From NCBI RefSeq assembly GCF_024713945.1, contig NC_134677.1, positions 7,524,001-7,588,000 on the forward strand: DNA of 64,000 nucleotides, written 5' to 3'. The stretch is from Dermatophagoides farinae. Its lineage: Eukaryota; Arthropoda; Arachnida; Sarcoptiformes; Pyroglyphidae. Positions 52,655-64,000 of this stretch are shown in pieces (position 1 is the stretch's first letter; every line of letters starts with the position of its first letter). The notes under the pieces were generated by a model. The model made no database searches and was not told the origin of the DNA. It was given only the letters and a program-made list of their open reading frames with translations. A program made the translations under genes and the position numbers.

Positions 52655-53422
52655 AGATTTAGAGTAAAATCGTTTGGCAAGAAAGACCAAATAATAGGCA
52701 AAGCCGCGCAAGTATGTTCCCTTAATCACTTAAAATAACTTAAAAATAAATTTAAAATTATTGAAATTTGATTTATTTAGAAATTTGAATTTTTTTGCCG
52801 GTTGATCGAAATTTTTCCAGAGTGGCTAACTGATCCGCCCAAGATTTTTTATTTTTATGATCTCCTGAGAAGGATGATCGGCTTGATGTTTTCAAAACCG
52901 ACAGAATCCGGATTGAAAGAGCTGATCAAATCATTCCAACAGGTAAACTTTGACATTTTTGTTGATTGTTTACTGATATTATTTTTCTATAAAATAGGAA
53001 ATCAGAAAATACGATTTAATCACTTCCAAAACGCATTTCCTCTCCCATTATCCCTCCCTTATAGAATTTTATGGGTGTTTAACTATTTTCTCTACAATGG
53101 CCTGGGAGAGAAAACATCGCATGTTAAAAGTGTTAATGCAACACAGCAAAAATTTCAAAAATGTTGCTAAAACTTTGATGATTTTACACAAAGCCAAACT
53201 GGCATGCGAATCGATATCCAGTAAGGATTATATGATTTCAAACAGGCGGTTGTAATTATGTAATTTTCTTTTTAAAAAACAGAACCTAATGAATGGCCAT
53301 TGGATAAAAATATTGTCCGACAAATCAATGATGAAAAATCAAATTTCATCCTGGCCAAGTGTTTTATTAAAATTGGCAATAAAATAATGTCAATAGGTGG
53401 CGACATAGGTCATGGAATTTGA
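52655..53422 (+). CDS. Orphan-family copy B, 3' part apparently intact (5' end not found)
   Basis: Four exons read in continuous frame: 52655-52711, 52781-52942, 52998-53220 and 53283-53422, with GT..AG introns of about 55-69 bases. The product reads KSFGKKDQIIGKAAQ, KFEFFCRLIEIFPEWLTDPP, FYDLLRRMIGLMFSK, then ITSKTHFLSHYPSLIEFYG, STMAWERKHRMLKVLMQHSK, NFKNVAKTLMILHKAKLACE and a C-terminus ending GGDIGHGI before a stop. KFEFFCRLIEIF lines up with KFAFFIRLEEII of copy A, and THFLSHYPSLIEFYG with FHKILHYWENALEFG, so the two are tandem relatives. Open frame, splice sites and family motifs suggest a functional or recently functional 3' half. I cannot find its start, and the first exon border is a guess. 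Confidence 0.45.
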
Positions 53423-56270
53423 AATTTAAAAAAAGGATTATAAAATGAAAAATGAATTGTTGCTATTTTATAGAAACAAAACAAATTGAAAATAAAATTC
53501 CAATCTTTTTCATTCGTGAATAACAAATTATTTATTATTATTATCATTATCATCACCATAAATTGTTTTCTTTGCTCTCTCTCTCTCCCTCTCCTCTTTT
53601 TATAGTAATCAGTTTGTTTGATTATATAATCGATCAATCAAAATGAACATTCGATCATGATGATGATAATCATCATTTCGGAAATTAAAAAAAAAAATAA
53701 AATAATCATTACAAATGATCACGATTTCTTTTTTCACTTGTTCAAACACAATGTAATGATAATAACAAATGATCAGTATTTGAATTGACAAAGTAGAAGA
53801 AAAAGTAAATTAAAACTTGATTGAATCATTACCATTATTACATACAAATGATTACGATTCTATTATCTTTATCTTTGTCTTTGTCTTTGATTTAATCTGG
53901 TCGGTTTATATATTATAATATAATTTGTTATTACAAATTTTCCATGATGATGATCGGAGCCAGTTCCTTCTTTTTTTTCTTGTTTTTGTAAATTGACAAA
54001 TTCATCTAAACGTTTGCTTTATTCGATCATAATAATACAGGATGGTTTTGTAAACCTTTTGTTGTTTCCCATTTTTATTTTTGCCATTAGTTCTTCTAGA
54101 TCAAAACCACTTCACAATGATGATGATGATGTTGTTGTTGTTGCAAGTTGATGACCAACCATTTTTAATTAATCTAATTAAACATTCACAGTTAATAGGT
54201 AGATACTTTATTTTGATTAAAGAGAAAGAGATAATTTCATAATAATATAATAGTCATTCAAATGAAACGAAAACATTAAACAGAATGCCAAAAAAGAGAA
54301 CTGAACTGAAAAAACTAAAACCAAAAAAAAAAAAAAAAAAATAGCCAAGCCATAGTGATAAATGGCTCATATAAGCCAACTCTATCAACCAACCACTGAA
54401 TGATAACAAATAGAATATTCTATTCTGTGTGCAAAACATTCACAATTCCTAGATTCTATTATAAGCCATTCTAGTTGATTAAATTATTATTCTTATATTT
54501 GATTAGCCATTATATATTTAACGTTCTTCGTATAGTATGATATGGTGTGTGTGTGTATGTCTGTATGCAATGGAATGGAATGGAATCTAAAACCAGGCAC
54601 GTATATCATTTACCCATCACGCGTATCATATTATTCTATAAACCAATTTTAATTGGTTAACAATTACAATTTGGATAAATCGACCGAATAAATGGCAAAA
54701 AAGAGAGAAGAAGATAATACAGTCATTTTATTCACATGAACACAGGTGAATGGCTTGATTGTTTGTTTGCCACAAAAATGCCAGAAAATGGTTCACAATT
54801 TAGTTGAATCGATTTTTTATTTTTTTTTCACTCGAAAAATATTAACTACCACCACCACCACACACACACACACACACAGACAAGCTGCTTAATTCATGAA
54901 ATGAATAAATGATTACTCTTGAGATTTAATCATTATCGATTGGATAGAAATGGAAATGAAACAAAAACAAAAAAAAATTTTAAACCCTACTTACACCGAG
55001 ATCACTCAAATAAAACGTCGCTTTATCTTTTATACATTCATAGACGCAAACATTTTTCGATTAATTTCCGATCGTTTTATTTTTATAAAAAAGAATCGGA
55101 TGACATAAATGGTGCAGAATAATTATCAACCAAAAAATAAAAACCGATCATTCACATTTGAATGATGGATGAATGAAACGCCTCACATAGTGATTTTATT
55201 ATCATTCCAACAACAACAACAACAACAACTAGTAAATGAAAACCAAAAGAAAGACATTCAAACATTTTTTTTTTGATCATTAAAAGTAATTTTTTTTTCT
55301 TTCTTTCAATTTTGGCTCTAATTTTCATTCATTTTATTCATATTCACGTGATGAACAACACAATGAGCGACTAACGAGGTCTTTTTTTTGATGATGATGA
55401 TGATGATGATGGTGGTGGTTAATTTAAATAATCTATTACAAGTTACACTGTGACAATACTATTCATTTTTTTTTATAAACCGGTAAATTCAAATATCTAT
55501 CTGTATGTCTCTTTGCTGTCATCATCATCGAAAAAGAAAACCAAGTAGCTGACCAAACCACAATTTGGTTATTATTGTAAAATAATAACCAGAAATATGA
55601 AAACTTGTTTAGTATGCAAACAATGTTTCACCATATCCATATCAGAATTCATTGAATAATCATAATAATCATCATCATTGACGATGATGATGATGATGAT
55701 TATGATTATTGTTGCTTAGGTAATTTGTTTTAATGGCATTATGGCGTTGTCTTCACATATATATGTTTATTATTATGTTTGTATGACACATACATGTAAT
55801 TGTTGTTAATGTTGAACAGAACAAAAGAAAAAAAATTCCAATTTCAATAAACTATATTGCCAATACTGGACATATGAATGAAAAAATTTTCTTTTGGTTG
55901 ATAATGAGAATCGTGAACTGAGTATTGTATCATTTTATTATTTTTTTTTTTTGAATTCCATATGATTTATTATCGATTATTGAATGAATGAATTTATCAA
56001 TTTATATAGCAATTAATGTTCGTTTTTTTTGGTAATTGAAATTTTTGTTTTTTTTTTAAATAGACCAGAAAAAAAATCCTACCATTTATCAACATATGTA
56101 TTGTGTGTGTGTGTGTGTGTATAGTTTGATTACGACTTACACAGTTTATTGTTTAAATCATCATGTTTTGTGTATGTGGTGCCAAAATTCAGTATTCAAA
56201 TTTGGTATACAGAATAAAATGTGTTTGTCTGTGCGTGTTTAGTATGCAAAAAATGTTTGCCCATATATCT

Positions 56271-56303
<33 letters not shown>

Positions 56304-56580
56304 CCACTCGATTGGATATAAAGATCATCATCATCATCATATTATATATATACAATGTATATGTTTAGAAGAATAATTTAATTTATATATGGCACTCCAT
56401 ACAAACAATACATATGGAGAGAATATTCTGTACAAAATAATGAATTATGATATCATCATTTTGGAAATAAAATACAATCAAAATAAACTGTCTTTTGGAT
56501 AATAAACTTGATGATGATAATCTTGGACTTGGATGATGAGAGACTAGATAAATGGATGGTTGGATAATAAATCTATATTA
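53423..56580. other. Gene desert between the orphan-family region and TLX
   Basis: About 3.2 kb with no supported gene on either strand. It holds an A run at 54319-54341, GT runs at 56103-56121 and 56273-56299, CAT/GAT and AAC tracts, and much AT-rich unique sequence. It includes the 3' flank of TLX. Confidence 0.55.
56273..56299. repeat. (GT)n microsatellite
   Basis: About 13 uninterrupted GT units, among the longest pure dinucleotide runs in the window. Confidence 0.85.
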
Positions 56581-59500
56581 TTAACACACTGTACTAGTTG
56601 GTATTGGAAATGATGATGATAATCTATCCGTTGTTGAATTTGTTGATGATGGTGATATGGTTGCTGTTGTTGTTGACGCTATCGATGCTGTTATCATCGA
56701 AGATGTTGAAGAACCTATACTATGGCCAACACTACCACCACCACCACCACCATCATGATGATGATGATTACCCCATGGTTGAAGATTTTGTAATGCATGT
56801 AATGAAGATGCATTCAATAATAATTGATGTTGTTGATGATGATGATGAAGATCACGTTGTGAAAAAGCTGCTGCTGCAGCAGCAGCAGCTGCGGCTGCTA
56901 TTGATGATGTAATTGGTCCCACCGTTTGTTGTTGTTGATGTTGTTGAGATCCAACAACAACAGAATTGATTGGAGATGATGATGATGATTGTTGTTGTTG
57001 TTGATTTGATGCGGGTCCGTGATGCTGTTGATGTTGATGTTGATGATGATGATGATGTAATGCAAGATCAACGGCCATTTCATTTGTTAATGTTTGATTA
57101 TTATTACCATATAATGATTTTGATACAACTTCGGCCTGTAAACTCATCATTAATCTATTTGCAGCTTGTCGTTCGGCTTCACGTTCTTCGGCTGTTTGTC
57201 GTCTAATAATAATAACAATGAAAAAAAATAAACGAAAATAAAATTACCATAGTTAAGAGTTTCATTTTTAAAACTAAATGATAATGACACTTGTCTCCAT
57301 TTGATTCGATCAACAACAACAACAACCTCGCTATTATTTGTGGTCAGAAAACAACAACAACAACAACAAAAAGTCATTTTACCGATTCAGAAGAAAAAAA
57401 TTGACTGATAATAGACTGACAAAATGAACAAATTATCTAAAGTCGGATCTAAATGGATGGTGCACCACACACACACCATACAATCAACCGGCCATAGACA
57501 CAAATTAAACATTTGTTAGTTGACCAATGTAAAACCATGTAATCAAAGGCGAAACAAAAATATTTGTGCAAAACATTCATAAAATAAGCGACTATTGTGT
57601 TATTACTAAATGACCCAAATGATATTTTTTTTCTGGTTCGTCATTTGACCAACAAAAAAAAATAACAGCAACAACATGGAAAAAGGAACAACAATCGGCT
57701 GTTCAATGATCATCATTTAAAAAAAATCACTGAATCGATCAAGTGAAAAAGTTCTGTAAAAGAAGAAGAAAAAAGACAATCAATTACTTTAAACTGTGTA
57801 ATCTTTAACTAAAAGTGAGATTATTATATGATGGCGGTAAGTAAAATTTACTTGAATTTGTTGTTGTTGTTATTATTTTCCCAAGTCTAAAATATGGTAA
57901 TGATGCCATGATTGGACCCAGACAGTGGTTATATGTGGCGACATACAAACAAAAAAAAAAAAGAACCGCAATTCACAGACCCCGCATCACTTATCATTAT
58001 GTGATGATGGTGGAACAGTAAATATGCCACACCAATCAGTCATTCATTTTAGCAAGTCAGTCAGTCAGTCAGTCAGTCGATCTGGTCAATGATTGTGTGT
58101 GTTTTTGCCAAACAACTACTAACTAAAACGAAGAAATTGATATTCAAGGAAAAAACTATTCAATGGAATAACCTTTAGGGCATTTTTAGATCAAAAAAAA
58201 ATTATGATGATTATTGATGAAATTTACTGATTTAAATTTTTTTTCAGAAAAAAAACTTTAGTATTAAGGTTTGGTTCGAAAACGTTGATTATTCTTCTGT
58301 TCATCTTCTTTTCTAATAATAATAATAATCATCATCATCATATCTAAATGCTGGTTCATTTAATAAAATAAAAATGCGTATGATATACAGACAATTGTTA
58401 TTGCAATTGCTTGATCAGATCAATTAAATTCATGTTATAACATTTCATTTTTGACACAATCGTTCATCATAATCATTGAAACAATCGCTTAAAGATCAAT
58501 TAGTTAATGATAATTATGATCGTTATCTAAAATAGCCAAATAATTTACATATAAACAAGATAGGTGTTTGTGTTTGTACATGTGAATGAGAGACTTACCT
58601 CCATTTTGTTCGTCGATTCTGGAACCTAAATATTGGAATCGAAATAATTTTTTTTTGGTTAAAATAAAATGAATTCAACATTATATAAATCATCAACATA
58701 CCATGTTTTAACTTGTGCATCGGTCATTTTTAAATTTTTTGCCAATGTTGCACGTTCAGCTGATGCTAGATATTTTTGTTTATGAAAACGTTTCTCTAAT
58801 TCACATATTTGCATTCGTGTAAATGATGTTCGTGGTTTTTTACGTTTCGGTGGCGTACGATTCTGATATGGATGGCCAATACGACGTGCCGGTAATGTTG
58901 GATAACCGGCCGTTGTAAATGGAAACGATACTGAAAAGAAATTGAAAATTATAATCAAAATAAAATGAAATGAATAAAATAAATCATGCGCATCATAATT
59001 TGGTAAATTAAAATTCTAATATTAAAAAATTGTAAGCTATCATTAAAATAAATAGCCACAACAGTTGTTAATCATCACATTTCAATGTCTTAGATTTAAC
59101 TTAGCAACAACAACAACAACAGGAAAATTCCAATAATGTAAATTATTTATATTCAAATTAGCTAAATGTTTCCACAAACACACACACAGACACACAACAA
59201 GAAACAAAACAAAAAAAAACGAAAATGATAGACTTGTTCTTCTATCTCTTTTTTTTGCCATTCTAAGAGTTTTAAAAATTGAGTGATTGCACACATTTAA
59301 ATTACAATGATGATAAACAAAAAAAAATGATACAGTCGATTAATGATGATAATGATGACGACGATGACGACGACGACGATGATGATGACGATGTTATAAT
59401 AATAATGATAATGATGATTGTGATCACAATCATCACAAACATTTAAAATCTATATAAATGAATGAATTTAACTTGCTAAACACATATCCATGAATTGAAC

Positions 59501-61680
59501 ATGAATTCCATTCAATTAAATCAAAAGAAAGAGAAAGAGAGAGAGAGAGAGAAATCTTTTCTTTTACTATTTGAATGTAATATAACTTATAATAAATATA
59601 TATATAAATATTATCGAAAAACTAAACGAAATGATTATCTTAATTTGTATCGTTTAAGTTAAAATTCGTTATTTTTCGTGTTTTAATCATCATCATAATA
59701 GTAATAATAATATCATTCAATCGACATTCATCAACATCATCATCGTATGGGCAGCCAAAAAAAAATTGGCGTCAAAAAGTCGTTTTTTTTCTCATTCAGC
59801 GTTTGCATAATCATCATCCACCTTTTTTTTCCTCTGATAATGATAAATAATGATGAATAGTTGTGTATGTGTGTGTGTGTGTTTTTTAGACTCATCATAG
59901 GCCACGATTTTTGTTTTTTGTTTTCTTCTTTGAGATCTTTGAATATGATTATATTGACAGTGTATTTTGTAGACACGAATACGATATGAATCGTTGGCTA
60001 TTAGAAATTATAAGTGATCATCATTCGACTGCCAACAAAAAAAAATGACACGATTAACAAGAACAACAAACATACATATGTCACCTTTTTTTCAATAAAA
60101 GTTGAGGGGGTATAAAGTAGAAAATGATAATCGGTCGTCGTCATCATCATTTATAGACATTTTAGTTGTTGTCGCCAATTGGTATTTTTTTTTCTTCATT
60201 TTCAAATTTCCGATATATAATCTATAATCATTTTCATTTAACATTTAAAAAAAATGAAAACGCCCAAAATTTATCTTTATGGTGTTTTTTTTAAAAGAAA
60301 AAAAGACAAATGCGCTTATTCAATCGATTTTCACCATCATCATCATCATCATCATCAAGGGTAAAAAGTTTTAATTTATTTTCATTCAAACAATTTTTTT
60401 TTGTTGTTTTCATTCACCTTCCATAATTGTTCCTGGTCAGATTGTTAGTTAGTTAGTTAGGATTTAATGATTGTTTTTGTATGAAAATTTTTTTTCTTTT
60501 CATTCATTTGAATATATATGAATCATAAATATATTCTATATATTATAGTACTCCATATTCAAATTCATCTATCACGCCAATGATTCATGTCCTGATTATA
60601 ATGATGGCCACCATCGCCATCATTTGAATAATGATCAAATGCAAATCAATTGTCAAAAACAGAAACAAAAAACATTACACCTGCTCATAATGATGAAATA
60701 AGACGATTGGAAAGAAAAAAACTTTCCAATAACCTCCAACACCCTATATTTTATATTTTGATGATGAATTCAATTAGCACAATAAATAAGAAAATTTTTC
60801 AAAAAAAAAAAAAAAAAATTGCAAATGAATTTCAAATGAAGTGAACAACAAAATATCATGCTTGTATTTTTTTTTCTTTTTTCAAAAAAAGAAAAATCTT
60901 ACTTGATAAACCATCTTTGATTGCGAATGGTGTTGAAGTATGATGATGATGATGATGATGTGGATGTGGATGAGTGGTCAACCATGGATAAGTAACCGTA
61001 TATGGTGGTGGTGGTTGTGGTGCTATTGCTGCTGTTGTTATCGAGTTTGAATTTGTTGAAGTTGTTGTTATCGTCGTTGTTAGTGATTGTGGTGATGAAT
61101 TATGATGATGCTGTAATAATTCCGGTCTTTGTGCTGGCACTCTTATCACAGAATGTTGTTGTTGTTGTTGTTGATGTGGATTATCTTTTGTTTCATCATC
61201 ATTATCATCATTAGTTATAATCGTTAATCCATTGGTCGTTGTTGTTGTTGGACTATCCAGATTACGGTCCAATGATGATGTTGATAATGATGGTGATGGT
61301 GATAATGATGGTTCAGATGAACATCGATTATTATTATGATGATAATTCGATATATCGATATTTCGATGATATGGTGATAAATTATTAGGACTTGTCGTTG
61401 AAAAGAATCGATTCTGTTGTTGTTGTTGTTGTTGATGGTGATGATTATGATGATAATTTTTAGTATCAATAGGTGAATCAATCGATGATCGTTCAGATTT
61501 AGGTGAATTTAGATGATGATGATGATGGTTATTGAATTCCGACGAATCTTTACCATTTTGCAATTTTTTACCATTATTATTATTCAATGATGTTGACGAT
61601 GATGATGAACAATGATGATCCAACAAACGACTAATGCTAAATGTTAATTTTTCATTTTTCACATTAGTAGTTGTTGTCAT
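56581..61680 (-). CDS. TLX: TLX/C15 (clawless) homeobox transcription factor
   Basis: Four minus-strand exons, 61680-60903, 58930-58702, 58625-58599 and 57202-56581, give about 551 residues. An EH1/Groucho-binding motif (FSISRLL, residues 14-20) is followed by a His, Gln, Ser and Asn-rich region. The homeodomain (about residues 288-347) has [14 protein letters not shown] ahead of it, then [37 protein letters not shown] and [16 protein letters not shown]. Threonine at homeodomain position 47 (VKTW) is the hallmark of the TLX class. Downstream, [15 protein letters not shown] and [12 protein letters not shown] are also TLX-specific. The fly orthologue C15 patterns the distal leg; vertebrate TLX genes act in neurons and spleen. 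Exon 3 is only 27 bases. Introns of about 2.0 and 1.4 kb contrast with the short introns elsewhere. The start gives the EH1 motif its usual terminal place, but an overlapping upstream frame leaves the N-terminus open to question. Confidence 0.93.
57203..58598. other. TLX third intron, 1.4 kb
   Basis: No exon seen. Contains a GTCA tetranucleotide repeat (58056-58079), AAC tracts and CA runs. Homeobox-gene introns often carry enhancers, but no specific site can be supported. Confidence 0.5.
58056..58079. repeat. (GTCA)n tetranucleotide repeat
   Basis: About six perfect GTCA units within the third TLX intron. Confidence 0.85.
58931..60902. other. TLX first intron, 2.0 kb
   Basis: No exon seen. 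It includes a GAC/GAT-rich tract near 59346-59394, a GA run at 59528-59552, GT runs near 59869-59882 and GTTA repeats near 60444-60460. Confidence 0.5.
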
Positions 61681-64000
61681 TGTTGTTGATTGATTGTTTC
61701 AGTGGTTTTTTATCGTTGCCACCATCATCATTATTACATTCATTGACATTATTCAATGATGGAGAATCATCACAACCATCATCATCAATATCAATATTAC
61801 TACAATCATCAGAATCATCATTAATAATATTGGCACTAGATCTGGATGAATGGGACATTTTTTCAAAACACATTTGAATCAATTATAAAAAACAAGAAAT
61901 CAGCAAAAAAAAAAACACACAAAGGTAAAAGTGAATACACAAATTGGACAATGTTTAAACGAAAATTGAATTGAATGATTTTTTTTCACTTGTTAATCTA
62001 TTCGCATCATTATTATTATTTTGTGTAAATTTGTTCAAATCATTTCTGTCGTTTGTTTGTTCTCTTTGGTTATATCGTCAATTTAACGATTGATTTTTTT
62101 TTCATTCATTCATTCTTTTGAACCACTTAACTTTATCGACATCAAAAACACACGAACAAACAAAACAAGAGAAATAAAATGCGCTGAAAAAAACATACAA
62201 ACACAAGCAAGTATACATATATGTACACCAAAAAAAAAAGAGAAAGATGTGAAGAGAGAGGTGCGGCCACACAGAATATTTGGATCAGATTAACTTTACA
62301 AAGGAAAAGAAAAAGACTTGCAAAAAAAAAATAAAAACAATTGGCTACACACAAACACAGACACCAAAATAGTGAACATGAACAAATTGGCTGAGTGTGT
62401 GTGTGTGTGTGTTTGTGTGTATTAACGACAACAACAAACATAAAATGATAATATAAGTGATGATTGCTGTTGATTTTCAATTTGTTTTTCATTCATTTTT
62501 TGATGTGTAATATTCTCTCTGTGTGTGTGTGTGTGTGTATTTACCAAGGACAGCCCATTTAAGGCGTGTTAAGTAGCTTGATTGATTGAAAATAAGTATA
62601 GTTAGCTAGACCAAATACACCAAATATATTACATGAATGCCGTACATACAATTCGTGGAAACAAGTACAACTTTTTTTTTCTCTTTCTCTTTTTTTTTTT
62701 CTATTCTCAGTTTTTAACATTCATAAAAGTCTGTGTTTTTTTTTTCTTCTGTCGAAAACAATCCAATCGTCACATGCACTCTGAATATACAACATACACA
62801 CACACACACATCTACATATCTTTTGCTTTGTTTGTGTGATTCTACAGAATCTTTTTTTTTTTTTGTTGTTGGAAATATTAGACAATTTCCAGCATTCATT
62901 GGAACCAATTATTCATGATGATAGTACAGAATAATTGTTAGAATAATGATGATTGTCAATAAAGGTAATGTTCATATCGATAACCATAATAATAATAATA
63001 ATCATATATATGAGGATAAAACCAAAATGAACATTATTTTAAATGGGCAACCAATTAAAAAAAAAAATAGTAACGTTTGTGCAGCACACACACACACACA
63101 CATGATGATGATGAGAAATGAAATAAACATCAAAATGATGATGATGATAATTCCAACTACGACCATCATCATCATCATCATTCGATTTGTGCTAATTTTT
63201 CTGTATGTGTGTGTGTTTGGAAACTATCAGAAAAAAAAACGACAACGATGAAACATTTTTTGTTTTTTGGTGGAGTAAATTAAATGTAATTATAGTTGAG
63301 TACTACAACAAACACAGGTACAAACATAGAAAGATAGAGAGACAGAACATCATTTTGAAATATAAACATCATCATCATCATCATTGAGAACCTGGCGTCA
63401 TGCGTATACGTGTGCATTTTTCAAATAATTGTATTAAATGTAACAACACCAACATGACGACTAAATATCCGATTCCATTATATATGACTCTAGAATAATA
63501 AAAAAAAAGATACTCATGTTTAATTGTTATATAACATAAATGGATAGATACAGATGAACATTGATAGACTAAAAGAAAGAAGCAGAATATAAATTAGAAA
63601 CATTTTGAAAAGAAAAAAGGCAATAGAATAAATTGAAAATTAACCATTATAACCTGTGTGAAGAAGATGAAGAGAATTTTTCGACTTGACTTTCTTTGCT
63701 TGTTCAATATAATCGAACGATCTGTTCAATGTTTTTATTTTTTTTTTATTTTTTTCGGATGTTTTCGTGTTCATTTGTTCGATTAATCGATCAAGTTTAA
63801 TTAAAGTAACAAGCAAAAAAAAAAAAAAACAAAAAACAAAAACCTATACCAAAATGAAGCCAATTCACACAATGAGAGAATCACAAAGATGGATTGCCCA
63901 TCGGGTTTAATTTTCGAAATAAACAGAGAAAAAGAGAGAGAGAAAAAAAAGAACAGAAAATTCATTCTACGATCATAGAATAATTGTTTTTAATTAACTG
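61681..64000. other. TLX upstream region, no gene seen
   Basis: The right-hand 2.3 kb of the window. It starts with an open frame (61664-61882, minus strand) that overlaps the TLX start codon in another frame. The rest is microsatellite-rich: GT runs at 62395-62419 and 62518-62538, CA runs near 62795-62810 and 63085-63101, CAT/GAT tracts and long A runs. It presumably includes the TLX promoter and 5' untranslated region. Confidence 0.5.

Noticed and set aside
62090-63387. Open frames at the right end of the window
   Set aside because: Composition is dominated by CA/GT and poly-A/T translations; nothing resembles a protein domain.

Overview
This is arthropod nuclear DNA, very AT-rich. Genes carry many short introns (mostly about 50-90 bases, GT..AG), the spacers are full of CA/GT, CAT/GAT and AAC/GTT microsatellites, and exposed protein regions are swollen with Asn, His, Gln and Ser runs. 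A Spätzle-type cystine-knot ligand, a glypican and a TLX/C15 homeobox gene fix it as a bilaterian, most likely an arthropod. The compact introns, AT bias and low-complexity style fit an acariform mite (house-dust/scab mite group); that last step is inference. I found no bacterial, organellar or viral genes and no CRISPR array.

Left half (1-34 kb) is a dense housekeeping block. In order: CUL4 (+), COX5B (-), PSMB2 (+), striatin (-), a one-finger C2H2 protein (+), dolichol kinase DOLK (-), the NCK SH2/SH3 adaptor (+), the GATOR1 subunit DEPDC5 (-), then four minus-strand genes RPS19, EIF2B5, DNAJC3 and ALG9, then SPRYD7 (+), NKAP (-) and EIF3L (+). Neighbours usually share short divergent promoters of 200-1200 bases or end tail to tail with 200-900 bases between them.

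Right half (34-64 kb) is loose and developmental: a glypican (-) with a 5.7 kb first intron, a Spätzle-like ligand (+) divergent from it, importin-5 (+), two tandem copies of an uncharacterised, possibly transposon-derived gene family (52.0-53.4 kb), a 3 kb gene desert, and a TLX homeobox gene (-) with two large introns. Long spacers here consist mostly of microsatellites and homopolymers.

Functional themes: protein synthesis and its stress control (RPS19, EIF3L, EIF2B5, and DNAJC3, known to restrain eIF2alpha kinases), N-glycosylation in the ER (DOLK makes dolichyl phosphate, ALG9 uses dolichol-linked mannose), ubiquitin and proteasome (CUL4, PSMB2), and extracellular signalling (glypican, Spätzle). 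The most striking observations are an eIF2B-epsilon gene in which the left-handed beta-helix domain is absent from an uninterrupted exon, a glypican whose first exon lacks the N-terminal CCxxEM cysteine cluster, a recurring AGATGGCG word in gene-proximal spacers, and the tandem orphan-family copies preceded by a perfect 18-base palindrome holding two CACGTG boxes.

Exon borders were placed by hand from GT/AG signals, reading-frame continuity and remembered family sequences. Most should be right to within a few bases; first exons of the developmental genes are the least certain.
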